64,000 bases of DNA, taken from the NCBI GenBank assembly GCA_019419455.1, contig DXZW01000018.1:1-64000 (forward strand), in the 5' to 3' direction. The position numbers and the translations under genes are program-made. The notes beneath the pieces were generated by a model. The model worked only from the letters and a program-made list of their open reading frames with translations, did not search any database and was not told where the DNA came from. Position 1 is the first letter of the stretch. Each line of letters opens with the position of its first letter. Source of the stretch: Collinsella sp. (GTDB taxonomy: Bacteria; Actinomycetota; Coriobacteriia; Coriobacteriales; Coriobacteriaceae). Below are positions 16,059 to 24,244 of this stretch, in pieces.

Positions 16059-17420
16059 ATGGATACTGTTCTGAGCGTTCTCTCATCGGTCTTTTGGGGC
16101 CTGCTGATGCTTTCCGTCCTCGTGTTTTTGCACGAGGGCGGCCACTTTTTGGCGGCGCGCGCCTGCGGCGTCCGTGTGACCGAGTTCTTTTTGGGTCTGC
16201 CGTGCCGCTTTGACATCCATTACACGTCGCGTCGCATTGGAACCAAGTTTGGCGTGACCCCGCTGCTGCTGGGTGGCTACGCTGCCATCTGCGGTATGGA
16301 TCCGACCGATGTTTCGTGCGCCGACCGCGTGCTCGCGGCTATCTATCGTCATGGTCGCGTGACCGTGGCCGACCTTGCTGTCGAGCTCGAGCTTTCCGAG
16401 GAGGATGTGCTCGAGGCATGCGCCCTTTTGCTGGGCTGGGGCTCCATCGCGCCCTGGTATGAGGAAGGGGAGAAGCCCTCGCCGAGCTACTATCCCACCA
16501 AATATCAGACGTTGCCGCGAGACAAGGCAGGCTATACCACCTTTGATGGTCGCCGTTTCGATCGCGAACATGCGACTGCCGAGGGCGATGTGTGGGAGCT
16601 GCCGTGCGGCGAGGCCGAGTTCCTTGCGCAAGAGCGCTCGCACACCTATCTTGGCCAAGGCTTTCTCAAGCGCGCCTTTATGCTGCTCGCGGGCATTATC
16701 GTCAATATCTTGACGGGTTTTTTGCTCCTTATGAGCATCTATTCCATTGCGGGTGTCACCGTGCCGATGGATACCAACGTGATCGGTCAGGTTGACGAGG
16801 GGTCTATTGCCGCCAAGGCGGGTATCGAGGGCGGTGACGCGATCCTTTCGGTTGACGGTGTCTCATGTTCCACTTGGATGGATGTCTACGATGCCATCGG
16901 CAAGGCTGCCGGTAAGGACGATATCGCCATCGAGTACGAGCGTGACGGCAAGCAGCATTCGACCACGGTTGCGCTCAAAGAGGACGAGCGCCTAGGTGTG
17001 TATGCCTCTACGCAGGTGGTCCGTTTAGACCCCATCACGTCGGCTCGCCTGTCGTTCTCCTATGTCGTGCAGACAGCGGATGGCGTGATGCGCCTGCTCC
17101 AGCCGCAGCATACGATGGAGATTCTCGATCAGTCTTCTTCGATCGTGGGTATTAGCGTTATGTCCTCACAGGCCGCTGCTGCCGGCCCTGCCACGTTCCT
17201 TTCCTTTGCCGCCCTCATTTCGTTCTCGCTTGGCTTTATGAACCTGCTGCCCATCCCACCGCTCGATGGCGGCAAGCTGGTCATCGAGATCATTCAAAAG
17301 ATTGCGGGCCGCGAGCTGCCGCTCAAAGTGCAGACAATCGTCAGCTATGTCGGCATCGCGCTCTTTGCACTGCTGTTTGTCTATATGCTTCGTTCCGACA
17401 TCCTTCGATTTATTCTGTAG
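16059..17420 (+). CDS. rseP: RIP metalloprotease RseP-like, with large insertion
   Basis: 453 aa. It is a site-2-type intramembrane zinc protease, and its natural substrate here is unknown. The first membrane span holds HEGGH (His25, Glu26, His29). A PDZ domain (about 235-310, IGQVDEGSIAAKAGIEGGDAILSVDG) and the C-terminal NLLPIPPLDGGKL motif complete the active site. Unusually, about 110 residues (roughly 81-192) separate the GGY block from the next membrane span. The first half of this insert (88-130, DRVLAAIYRHGRVTVADLAVELELSEEDVLEACALLLG) reads like a winged-helix DNA-binding fold. The ATG at 16059 is preferred to TTG 16044, which abuts the AAGGA site, although spacing from AAGGA to the ATG is long (15 nt). 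Confidence 0.9.
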   Translation: MDTVLSVLSSVFWGLLMLSVLVFLHEGGHFLAARACGVRVTEFFLGLPCRFDIHYTSRRIGTKFGVTPLLLGGYAAICGMDPTDVSCADRVLAAIYRHGRVTVADLAVELELSEEDVLEACALLLGWGSIAPWYEEGEKPSPSYYPTKYQTLPRDKAGYTTFDGRRFDREHATAEGDVWELPCGEAEFLAQERSHTYLGQGFLKRAFMLLAGIIVNILTGFLLLMSIYSIAGVTVPMDTNVIGQVDEGSIAAKAGIEGGDAILSVDGVSCSTWMDVYDAIGKAAGKDDIAIEYERDGKQHSTTVALKEDERLGVYASTQVVRLDPITSARLSFSYVVQTADGVMRLLQPQHTMEILDQSSSIVGISVMSSQAAAAGPATFLSFAALISFSLGFMNLLPIPPLDGGKLVIEIIQKIAGRELPLKVQTIVSYVGIALFALLFVYMLRSDILRFIL

Positions 17421-17433
17421 GGGAGTGTTTGGA

Positions 17434-18516
17434 TTGTCTTTATCCCATCCTTTGCCTCGCGAGTTGACGCGCCCCGTGCATGTGGGCGGCGTGCAGATCG
17501 GTGGTGGCGCTCCGGTCGTGGTTCAGTCTATGACCTGCACCGATACTGCTGATGCCCAGGCAACGCTTGCGCAAGTGTGCGCGTTGGCGCAGGCTGGCTG
17601 CGATATCGTGCGCGTGAGCGTGCCTACCGAGGCTGCGCTCGAGGGCTTTCGCACGATTTGTGCCGAGTCTCCGGTGCCAATCGTCGCCGATATCCATTTT
17701 AACCATAAGCTTGCCATTGGCGCTGTCGAGGCTGGTGCCTCTAAGCTGCGCATCAACCCCGGCAATATCGGCGATTGGGCTAAGGTCGATGCCGTCATCG
17801 ATGCCGCGGGTGCCGCGGGCTGCGCGATTCGCATTGGCGTGAACGCGGGCTCGCTTGAGCAAGATATTGCCGAGCGCGACGACCTCACGCAGCCCGAAAA
17901 GCTCGTGATGTCGAGCGAACGCTTTGTGCGGCACTTTGAGGACCGTGGGTTTACCAACATCGTGCTATCCGCCAAGGCCCATAGCGTACAGACGACACTT
18001 GATACCTATCGCGCCCTGTCGCGCGAGATACCGCATGTTCCGCTCCACCTGGGCGTGACGGAGGCGGGGACCAAGCTTCAGGGCACCATCAAGAGCTCTG
18101 TAGGCTTGGGTATCTTGCTTTCCGAAGGCATCGGTGACACCATGCGTGTGTCGCTCACGACCGATCCGGTTGAGGAGCCGCCGGTCGCCTGGGGAATTCT
18201 ACAGTCGCTGGGCCTGCGTCGCCGTGGTCCCGAGATTGTCTCGTGCCCCACGTGCGCCCGCTGCCAGGTTAACCTGATTCCCATCGCCGAGGAGGTCACC
18301 GAGCGGCTTAAGAACTATTCCGCGCCGCTTTCGATCGCCGTGATGGGATGTGCGGTCAACGGCCCCGGAGAGGCATCTGACGCCGACCTGGGTGTTGCCT
18401 GCGGACGTGGTCAGGGCCTGCTCTTTTCGCATGGCCAGATCATTGGTAAAGTAGCTGAGGATCAAATTGTCGACGCGCTTATGGCCGAGGTCGACAAACT
18501 TATTGAGGAGAAATAA
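17434..18516 (+). CDS. ispG: 4-hydroxy-3-methylbut-2-enyl diphosphate synthase (IspG)
   Basis: 360 aa. It is the penultimate enzyme of the methylerythritol phosphate pathway and contains a [4Fe-4S] cluster. The N-terminal TIM barrel is visible (VVVQSMTCTDTADAQATLAQV, VPIVADIHFNHKLA, KLRINPGNIG, IRIGVNAGSLE). The C-terminal cluster domain has CPTCARC and, further on, VMGCAVNGPGEASDADLGVACG, giving the conserved Cys ligands and the NGPGE motif. The short single-linker form is the usual bacterial type. The TTG at 17434 has AGGGGAG 8 nt upstream. proS follows immediately at the stop codon. Confidence 0.96.
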   Translation: MSLSHPLPRELTRPVHVGGVQIGGGAPVVVQSMTCTDTADAQATLAQVCALAQAGCDIVRVSVPTEAALEGFRTICAESPVPIVADIHFNHKLAIGAVEAGASKLRINPGNIGDWAKVDAVIDAAGAAGCAIRIGVNAGSLEQDIAERDDLTQPEKLVMSSERFVRHFEDRGFTNIVLSAKAHSVQTTLDTYRALSREIPHVPLHLGVTEAGTKLQGTIKSSVGLGILLSEGIGDTMRVSLTTDPVEEPPVAWGILQSLGLRRRGPEIVSCPTCARCQVNLIPIAEEVTERLKNYSAPLSIAVMGCAVNGPGEASDADLGVACGRGQGLLFSHGQIIGKVAEDQIVDALMAEVDKLIEEK

Positions 18517-20238
18517 ATGACCCGAGCAATGTATATGTCTAAGCTCTATGCGCCGACGCTCAAAGAGGATCCGGCGGATGCCGAGCTAGCGAGCCACCGT
18601 CTGCTGCTTCGCGCTGGCATGATCCGCAAGGAGGCCGCCGGCCTGTATTCCTATCTGCCGCTCGCTTGGCGCTCGATCCGCAAGATCGAGAACATCGTGC
18701 GCGACGAGATGGATGCCGCCGGTGCTCAGGAGCTCATGATGCCCATCATGGTCGATGCCGAGCTGTGGCGTGAGTCCGGCCGTATCGATGCCTATGGCAA
18801 GGAGCTTGTGCGCTTTGATGACCGCCACGGCCGCGAGTTTGTGCTCGGACCCACGCACGAGGAGACCGTGACTGCCCTGGTGCGCAATGAGTTGCGTTCC
18901 TACAAGCAGCTGCCAGTGAACCTTTATCACATCCAGGATAAGTTCCGCGACGAGTTCCGTCCCCGTTTTGGCCTGATGCGCGGTCGCGAGTTCATCATGA
19001 AGGACGCCTACAGCTTCTCTGCTACGCAGGAGAGCCTGCAGGAGGAGTACGACAAGATGAAGCAGGCCTATGCCAACATTTGCGAGCGCTGCTACATCAA
19101 GGCTCTGCCCGTTGTCGCCGACTCCGGCGAGATCGGTGGCGATACCTCCGTCGAGTACATGGCTTTGGCCGACGCTGGCGAGGCTTCGCTCGTCTACTGC
19201 GACGATTGCGGCTTCGCTGCCGACGATGAGGCCGCAAGCACCAAGGTCGTTGTGACCGAGGGTCCTGGCGACGGTACGCTTACCAAGGTCGAGACTCCGG
19301 GCATGGGCACCATCGAGGCCGTTGCAAAGTTCTTCGGCTTCCCCGAGAACGGCACGCGCAAGTCTCTGGCACTCCTCGACGCCGAGGGCAAGCCCGTCGT
19401 GGCCATTGTTCCGGGCGACCACGAGCTCAACGATTGCAAGGCCGAGCATGTCTTTGGCAAGGCCTATCGCATGATGACTGATGAGGAGCTCCAGACCTAC
19501 GGTCTGCATAAGGGCTTTATCGGACCGGTTAACCTGCCCGAGGGCATTCGCCTGGTGTGCGACGAGAGCCTGCGCGAGTCCAAGCAGTGGGCCTGCGGTG
19601 CCAACGAGGTCGATTATCACTTTACCGGTGCCTGCCCCGAGCGCGACTTTACCGTCGACGAGTGGGCCGACCTGGTAACCGTCGTTGCCGGCGATCCCTG
19701 CCCGCACTGCGGCAAGCCGCTCTCTGCTGCTCGCGGCATCGAGGTCTCGCAGGTCTTCCAGCTGGGTACCAAGTATTCCGAGGCCATGGGCGCCACCTTT
19801 ATGGACGAGGACGGCAAGGAGAAGCCGCTTATCATGGGTTGCTACGGCGTTGGTGTGTCCCGCTCGCTTGCTGCCGTCGTGGAGCAGCACAACGACGAAC
19901 ACGGCATCGTCTGGCCGGTCTCCGTTGCCCCGTACGAGGTCGCGGTGATTCCGCTCGATCCCAAGAAGGAGGAGTGCGCTAACGTTTGCGACCAAATCGT
20001 CGAGGGCCTGTGCGCCGAGGGTATCGAGGTCGTCGTCGACGACCGTGACGAGCGTCCTGGCTTTAAGTTTGCCGATAACGACCTCATGGGCTTCCCGTAT
20101 CAGGTCGTGCTTGGCAAGCGTGGCCTCAAGAATGGTACTGTGGAGCTCAAGGACCGTGCCACGGGCGAGCGTGAGGACGTGGCGATCGACGAGGTCGTCG
20201 CCAAGATTGCCGAGCTTGTTAAGGCGGCCCGCCGTTAA
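18517..20238 (+). CDS. proS: Prolyl-tRNA synthetase
   Basis: 573 aa. It charges tRNA-Pro. It is a class II enzyme of the bacterial type, with motif 2 in the FRDEFRPRFGLMRGREFIMKDAYSF region and motif 3 around MGCYGVGVSRSLAAVVEQHND. A cis-editing (INS) insertion between motifs 2 and 3 spans roughly residues 225-400, and an anticodon-binding domain lies at the C-terminus. The ATG abuts the ispG stop, with GAGGAG 7-12 nt upstream. A second in-frame ATG four codons later is possible. The order dxr-rseP-ispG-proS is common in clostridia. The operon ends at a hairpin at 20271. Confidence 0.97.
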   Translation: MTRAMYMSKLYAPTLKEDPADAELASHRLLLRAGMIRKEAAGLYSYLPLAWRSIRKIENIVRDEMDAAGAQELMMPIMVDAELWRESGRIDAYGKELVRFDDRHGREFVLGPTHEETVTALVRNELRSYKQLPVNLYHIQDKFRDEFRPRFGLMRGREFIMKDAYSFSATQESLQEEYDKMKQAYANICERCYIKALPVVADSGEIGGDTSVEYMALADAGEASLVYCDDCGFAADDEAASTKVVVTEGPGDGTLTKVETPGMGTIEAVAKFFGFPENGTRKSLALLDAEGKPVVAIVPGDHELNDCKAEHVFGKAYRMMTDEELQTYGLHKGFIGPVNLPEGIRLVCDESLRESKQWACGANEVDYHFTGACPERDFTVDEWADLVTVVAGDPCPHCGKPLSAARGIEVSQVFQLGTKYSEAMGATFMDEDGKEKPLIMGCYGVGVSRSLAAVVEQHNDEHGIVWPVSVAPYEVAVIPLDPKKEECANVCDQIVEGLCAEGIEVVVDDRDERPGFKFADNDLMGFPYQVVLGKRGLKNGTVELKDRATGEREDVAIDEVVAKIAELVKAARR

Positions 20239-20270
20239 TCGACGTTTCTGCTATTAGATGTAATTGCGGG

Positions 20271-20316
20271 GCTGCTCCGTATCTCTCTTAGGATGAGATG
20301 CGGAGCAGTCTATTTT
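20271..20316 (+). terminator. Terminator of the pyrH-proS run
   Basis: A 15-bp stem (20271-20285 with 20295-20309, two wobble pairs) is followed by CTATTTTG. Confidence 0.75.
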
Positions 20317-20341
20317 GTTGGAATAAACTCGATGGGTAAAG

Positions 20342-20375
20342 AAAACCCCACAGCCCATATGAGCTGCGGGGTTTT
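20342..20375. terminator. Bidirectional terminator between proS and the convergent APH-like gene
   Basis: AAAACCCC...GGGGTTTT flanks a 13-bp stem with one mismatch (20342-20354 with 20363-20375). T-runs exist on both strands, fitting its place between convergent genes. Confidence 0.88.
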
Positions 20376-20410
20376 CTTGTGCCTCCGATGCGAAATAAAT
20401 CGCTCAGATA

Positions 20411-21175
20411 TTACTGATAATCGACGACGTCGATCCAGTTCTTCAGGAACTCATCGTTCACGTTGCGCTTACGAGCGAGCTCGGAAGCGGCGACGATGCT
20501 CGTCCACTGACGCACGACCTGCATGGGCATGTCGGCGCGGTCGCAGTAGAGCTCCAAGTAGGCCTCAGCCTGGTCCTTGCTGTTGAGGGCGAAGAGCAGG
20601 TAGGTGGTGGCAACGTCGGCAGCAGGGGAGCCCTGGGTGGCGTGTGCCCAGTCGCACACATAGAGCTGGCCGTCGTCGCCGACGATGACGTTGGAGGGGT
20701 TGAAGTCGCCGTGGCAGACCTTGAACTCCTTGGTCATGCCGTCCAGACGCTCCTGAAGGTTGTAGCGCGTGGTGGCATTGAGCTGATCAAGGCTGTCGAT
20801 CATGCGGGCGAACTTGTCGCGCTGACGGTTGAGCAGCGGGGAGGTGTAGCCGTGGATCTCGATCTGGAGGCCGACGAACATCTCGAGATACTCACCAAAG
20901 CGCTGGGGCTCGGCAGTCATCTTCTCGGCAAGGGTGGTGCCCGGAACCTTCTCGGTCACGAGCGCCCAGCCGTTGGCGTTCTCGAGCTGGGAAACCTCGA
21001 GAGCCTTGGGGCTGCGGATGCCGCACTCATTGATGCGGGCAAGATTCAAAGCCTCGTTGAACACGTCGGAGACAGGCTTGGTCTCGTTAAAGACCTTGAC
21101 AATCTTGTCGCCCAGGTCGTAAACGACCTTGTTGCCACGGCGGACGAGCTCGGTCTTGGAATCGGGTAGCAGCAT
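20411..21175 (-). CDS. APH/choline-kinase-fold phosphotransferase
   Basis: 254 aa. It has the protein-kinase-like fold of the aminoglycoside phosphotransferase family. N-terminal KVVYDLGDKIVKVFNE supplies the Lys strand, VCHGDFNPSNVIV the catalytic loop (HGDxxxxN), and CDWAHATQGSPAADVATTYL the metal-binding Asp. The substrate is unknown; similar proteins act on small alcohols, sugars or cofactors, and nothing here indicates drug resistance. It starts with ATG after GAAAGGA and lies 88 nt behind adhE on the same strand, separated by a GC-rich hairpin without a T-run, so partial readthrough from adhE is possible. Confidence 0.8.
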   Translation of the reverse strand: MLLPDSKTELVRRGNKVVYDLGDKIVKVFNETKPVSDVFNEALNLARINECGIRSPKALEVSQLENANGWALVTEKVPGTTLAEKMTAEPQRFGEYLEMFVGLQIEIHGYTSPLLNRQRDKFARMIDSLDQLNATTRYNLQERLDGMTKEFKVCHGDFNPSNVIVGDDGQLYVCDWAHATQGSPAADVATTYLLFALNSKDQAEAYLELYCDRADMPMQVVRQWTSIVAASELARKRNVNDEFLKNWIDVVDYQ

Positions 21176-21207
21176 GGTTGCATCCTTTCAACGATGCGAT
21201 AGAAGCG

Positions 21208-21246
21208 ACGGCGGGGGTGTGTGAAACACCCGTGCACCCCCGCCGT
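21208..21246 (-). terminator. GC-rich hairpin between adhE and the APH-like gene
   Basis: A perfect 12-bp stem (21208-21219 with 21235-21246) is present. No T-run follows on the minus strand, so it may be a leaky terminator or an mRNA-stabilising 3' hairpin. An alternative smaller stem (GGGTGT/ACACCC) lies inside it. Confidence 0.5.
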
Positions 21247-21263
21247 TAAAAACCGTGCTAAAA

Positions 21264-23912
21264 CTAGCAGACGGCGTAGTCCTGAGGCTCGCGGCCGTAG
21301 TAGGCGTCCAGGTAGAGCTCCTTGATCTCGCTCATGAGCGGGTAGCGCGGGTTGGCGCCGGTGCACTGGTCGTTGAATGCCTGCTCGGTCATCTCGTCGA
21401 GGGTGTCGAGGAAGTACTGCTCGTCAACACCGTAGTCGGCGATGGTCTTCTTGACGCCGATGAAGTCCTTGAGCTCCTCGAGCTTCGTGATGAAGTTCTC
21501 GAAGACCTCCTTGTCGTCCTTGCCCTCGATGCCGCAGTACTTGGCCATCTCGGCGTAGTTGTGCAGCGCGTTGGGGTAAGGATACTGGGAGAACGTGCCC
21601 ATCTTGACGGGAGCCTCGGCGGCGTTGTAGCGCATAACGCGGGTCAGGATGACGGCGTTTGCGAGGCCGTGGGGCAGGTGATGGAAAGCGCCGAGCTTGT
21701 GGGCCATGGAGTGGTTGAGGCCCAGGAAGGCGTTGGCGAAGGCCATGCCGGCCATGCAGGAGGCGTTGTGCATCTCCTCGCGGGCGTGCGGGTCCTTGGC
21801 GCCGTTCGTGAAGCTGGAGGGCAGGTTCTCGAAGACGAGCTTAGCAGCGCGCTCGGAGAGGCCCTTGGTGTAGTCGGAAGCCATGATGGAGACGTAGGAC
21901 TCGATGGCGTGCGTCATGACGTCGATGCCGGAGGCAGCGGTCAGGCCGCGCGGGGCGGTCATGCAGTTGTCGGCGTCGACGATAGCCATGTTGGGAAGCA
22001 GCGCGTAGTCGGCGAGCGGCCACTTGATGCCGGTCTCCTTGTCGGTGATGATGGCGAACGGCGTGCACTCGGAGCCGGTACCCGAAGAGGTCGGGACGGC
22101 GACGAAGTAGGCCTTCTTGCCCATCTCGGGGAAAGTGAAGATACGCTTGCGGATGTCCATGAAGTCCATGGCCATGTCCTCAAACTTGCACTCGGGGTGC
22201 TCGTACATCATCCACATGATCTTGCCGGCGTCCATAGCGGAGCCACCGCCGACGGCGATGATCACGTCAGGCTCAAAGAGAGCCATCTGCTTGGCGCCGC
22301 GACGTGCGCACTGCAGCGACGGATCGGGCTCGACGTCGTAGAAGCAGTCGTGGGCGATGCCCATCTCGTCGAGCTTGGCCTCGATGGCGCGGGTGTTGCC
22401 ATTCTTGAAGAGGAACTGGTCGGTGACGATGAAGGCGCGCTTCTTGCCCATGACGGTACCGAGCTCGTCGAGGGCGACGGGCGTGGAACCCTTCTTGAAG
22501 TAGACCTTCTCGGGAGCGCGGAACCACAGCATGTTCTCACGGCGCTCGGCCACAGTCTTAACGTTGATCAAGTGCTTCACCCCAACGTTCTCGGAGACGG
22601 AGTTGCCGCCCCAGGAGCCGCAGCCCAGGGTCAGAGACGGCTTCATGCCAAAATTGTACAGGTCACCGATGCCGCCGTGCGAGGACGGGGTGTTGATGAC
22701 GATACGGCAGGCCTTCATGACGTGCTCGAACAGGCTGATCTTCTCGGCCTGGGCGGGGTGCACATACAGAGAGGCGGTGTGGCCCGGGCCACCGGCGAGC
22801 ACCAGGTGCTCGGCCTTGTCGACGGCCTCCTGGAAGTCCTTGGCGTGGTACATGGCCAAGACCGGGGAGAGCTTCTCGTGGGAGAACTCCTCCTTTGCGG
22901 GGTCGGTGGAGGTGACCTCGGCGATCAGGATCTTGGTCTTTGCGGGAACCTCGATGCCGGCGAGCTCGGCGATCTTAGCGGCAGCCATGCCGGGGATGCG
23001 GTGGTCGAGAGCGCCGTTCTTGAACATGGCGCCACGCAGGGCCTCCATCTCGGCACCCTGCTTGACGAAGTAGCAGCCGCGCTTCTGGAACTCGGCCTTA
23101 ACCTGGTCATAGATGGTGTCGATGACGGTCACGGACTGCTCGGAAGCGCAGATCATGCCGTTGTCGAAGGTCTTGGAGTGGATGATGGAGTTGACGGCGA
23201 GCAGCACGTCGGCGGTGTCGTCGATGATGACCGGGGTGTTACCGGCGCCAACGCCCAGGGCGGGCTTGCCCGAGGAGTAAGCGGCCTTGACCATGCCCGG
23301 GCCACCGGTGGCGAGGATGATGTCGACGTCGCGCATAACCATGTTGGTCAGCTCGATGGAGGGGACATCGACCCAGCCGATGATGCCCTCGGGAGCGCCA
23401 GCCTTGACAGCGGCGTCAAGCACGAGCTTGGCGGCGGCGATGGTGCACTTGGCGGCAGCCGGGTGCGGGGAGATGATGATGCCGTTGCGGGTCTTCAGGC
23501 TGATCAGCGTCTTGAAGATTGCGGTGGAGGTGGGGTTGGTCGTCGGGATGACGGCGCCCACGATGCCGATGGGCTCGGCGATCTTGGTGATGCCGTAAGC
23601 CTCGTCGCGCTCCAGGACACCACAGGTCTTGGTGTTCTTGTAAGCGTTGTAGATGTACTCTGCGGCGTAGTGGTTCTTGATGACCTTGTCCTCAAGAACG
23701 CCGCGGCCGGTCTCCTCGATGGCCATTTTCGCCAACGGGATACGAGCCTTGTTGGCGGCCATGGCGGCCTCATAGAAGATCTTGTCGACCTGCTCCTGCG
23801 TGTACGTAGCAAAAAGCGCCTGGGCCTCTCGCATCTGAGCGAGCTTAGCCTCAAGCGCCTCTACGTTGTCCACAATTGCGGGAGTAGTGTTTTCCGGTGA
23901 CTTTTTCACCAT
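21264..23912 (-). CDS. adhE: Bifunctional acetaldehyde-CoA / alcohol dehydrogenase AdhE
   Basis: 882 aa. It reduces acetyl-CoA to acetaldehyde and then to ethanol, recycling two NADH in fermentation; the family forms cytoplasmic spirosomes. The N-terminal aldehyde dehydrogenase half (about 1-440) contains VGAVIPTTNPTSTAIFK, LATGGPGMVKAAYSSGKPALGVGAGN and the catalytic Cys in NGMICASEQSV. The C-terminal iron alcohol dehydrogenase half has GGGSAMDAGKIMW and the metal-binding region around HSMAHKLGAFHHLPHGLANAV. The ATG follows AAGGAG. A TGCTATCAT extended -10 (23953-23958) drives it. Codon use suggests high expression. Confidence 0.97.
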   Translation of the reverse strand: MVKKSPENTTPAIVDNVEALEAKLAQMREAQALFATYTQEQVDKIFYEAAMAANKARIPLAKMAIEETGRGVLEDKVIKNHYAAEYIYNAYKNTKTCGVLERDEAYGITKIAEPIGIVGAVIPTTNPTSTAIFKTLISLKTRNGIIISPHPAAAKCTIAAAKLVLDAAVKAGAPEGIIGWVDVPSIELTNMVMRDVDIILATGGPGMVKAAYSSGKPALGVGAGNTPVIIDDTADVLLAVNSIIHSKTFDNGMICASEQSVTVIDTIYDQVKAEFQKRGCYFVKQGAEMEALRGAMFKNGALDHRIPGMAAAKIAELAGIEVPAKTKILIAEVTSTDPAKEEFSHEKLSPVLAMYHAKDFQEAVDKAEHLVLAGGPGHTASLYVHPAQAEKISLFEHVMKACRIVINTPSSHGGIGDLYNFGMKPSLTLGCGSWGGNSVSENVGVKHLINVKTVAERRENMLWFRAPEKVYFKKGSTPVALDELGTVMGKKRAFIVTDQFLFKNGNTRAIEAKLDEMGIAHDCFYDVEPDPSLQCARRGAKQMALFEPDVIIAVGGGSAMDAGKIMWMMYEHPECKFEDMAMDFMDIRKRIFTFPEMGKKAYFVAVPTSSGTGSECTPFAIITDKETGIKWPLADYALLPNMAIVDADNCMTAPRGLTAASGIDVMTHAIESYVSIMASDYTKGLSERAAKLVFENLPSSFTNGAKDPHAREEMHNASCMAGMAFANAFLGLNHSMAHKLGAFHHLPHGLANAVILTRVMRYNAAEAPVKMGTFSQYPYPNALHNYAEMAKYCGIEGKDDKEVFENFITKLEELKDFIGVKKTIADYGVDEQYFLDTLDEMTEQAFNDQCTGANPRYPLMSEIKELYLDAYYGREPQDYAVC

Positions 23913-23952
23913 TTGTGTCTCCTTGCGATCGGAGATTTACCCTACAAGATGC

Positions 23953-23958
23953 ATGATA
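23953..23958 (-). promoter_or_regulatory. Extended -10 of adhE
   Basis: On the minus strand the sequence reads TGCTATCAT, with TATCAT at 23953-23958, identical to the rpsB -10 string. No strong -35 is present, as is common for TGn promoters. Confidence 0.55.
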
Positions 23959-24005
23959 GCAAGAAATAATTCGGTGAACGGTCAGATTCCTCTAAAAGGC
24001 ACACT

Positions 24006-24033
24006 AAAACGCTTCAATAAAATGAAGCGTTTT
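24006..24033. repeat. Perfect 11-bp inverted repeat upstream of adhE
   Basis: AAAACGCTTCA (24006-24016) and its exact complement (24023-24033) flank a 6-nt centre. It has A- and T-runs on both sides, so it could be a bidirectional terminator. Alternatively it is an operator about 50-80 bp upstream of the adhE -10. I see no Rex-type site. Confidence 0.55.
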
Positions 24034-24065
24034 AACTAGAACTATCTGCCTGCTGCATCTCCCCG

Positions 24066-24116
24066 CTTATTGGGGACAGACTTACATGAGTGCTTTCACT
24101 CATTTGGGACAGACAT
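24066..24116 (+). repeat. Left inverted repeat of the RAYT element, REP-like
   Basis: It holds two direct copies of GGGACAGAC flanking a perfect 7-bp hairpin, ATGAGTG-CTTT-CACTCAT. This is the REP/REPIN layout of short palindromes beside a conserved GACAG-type tag. Confidence 0.8.
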
Positions 24117-24244
24117 CGTTTTGCCATTTTGCCGTTCTGGGCCTGTTATTGCCGCTTATTGGATATAAATAGGTTGCAGGCTCAGCATTTCGCGTTGCTT
24201 CTCTCCTTTTAGGTGTTGCCTGAACAGTTTTGAAAGGAGAGATT

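Noticed and set aside
20411..21175. Aminoglycoside resistance gene
   Set aside because: Only the general APH fold is visible; the metabolic neighbourhood gives no support for a resistance role.
21255..23900. 881-aa plus-strand ORF opposite adhE
   Set aside because: Antisense shadow with low-complexity Val/Gly/Asp/Leu composition; adhE is full-length on the minus strand.
24006..24033. Rex redox operator before adhE
   Set aside because: The palindrome does not resemble the TTGTGAAATATTTCACAA-type site.
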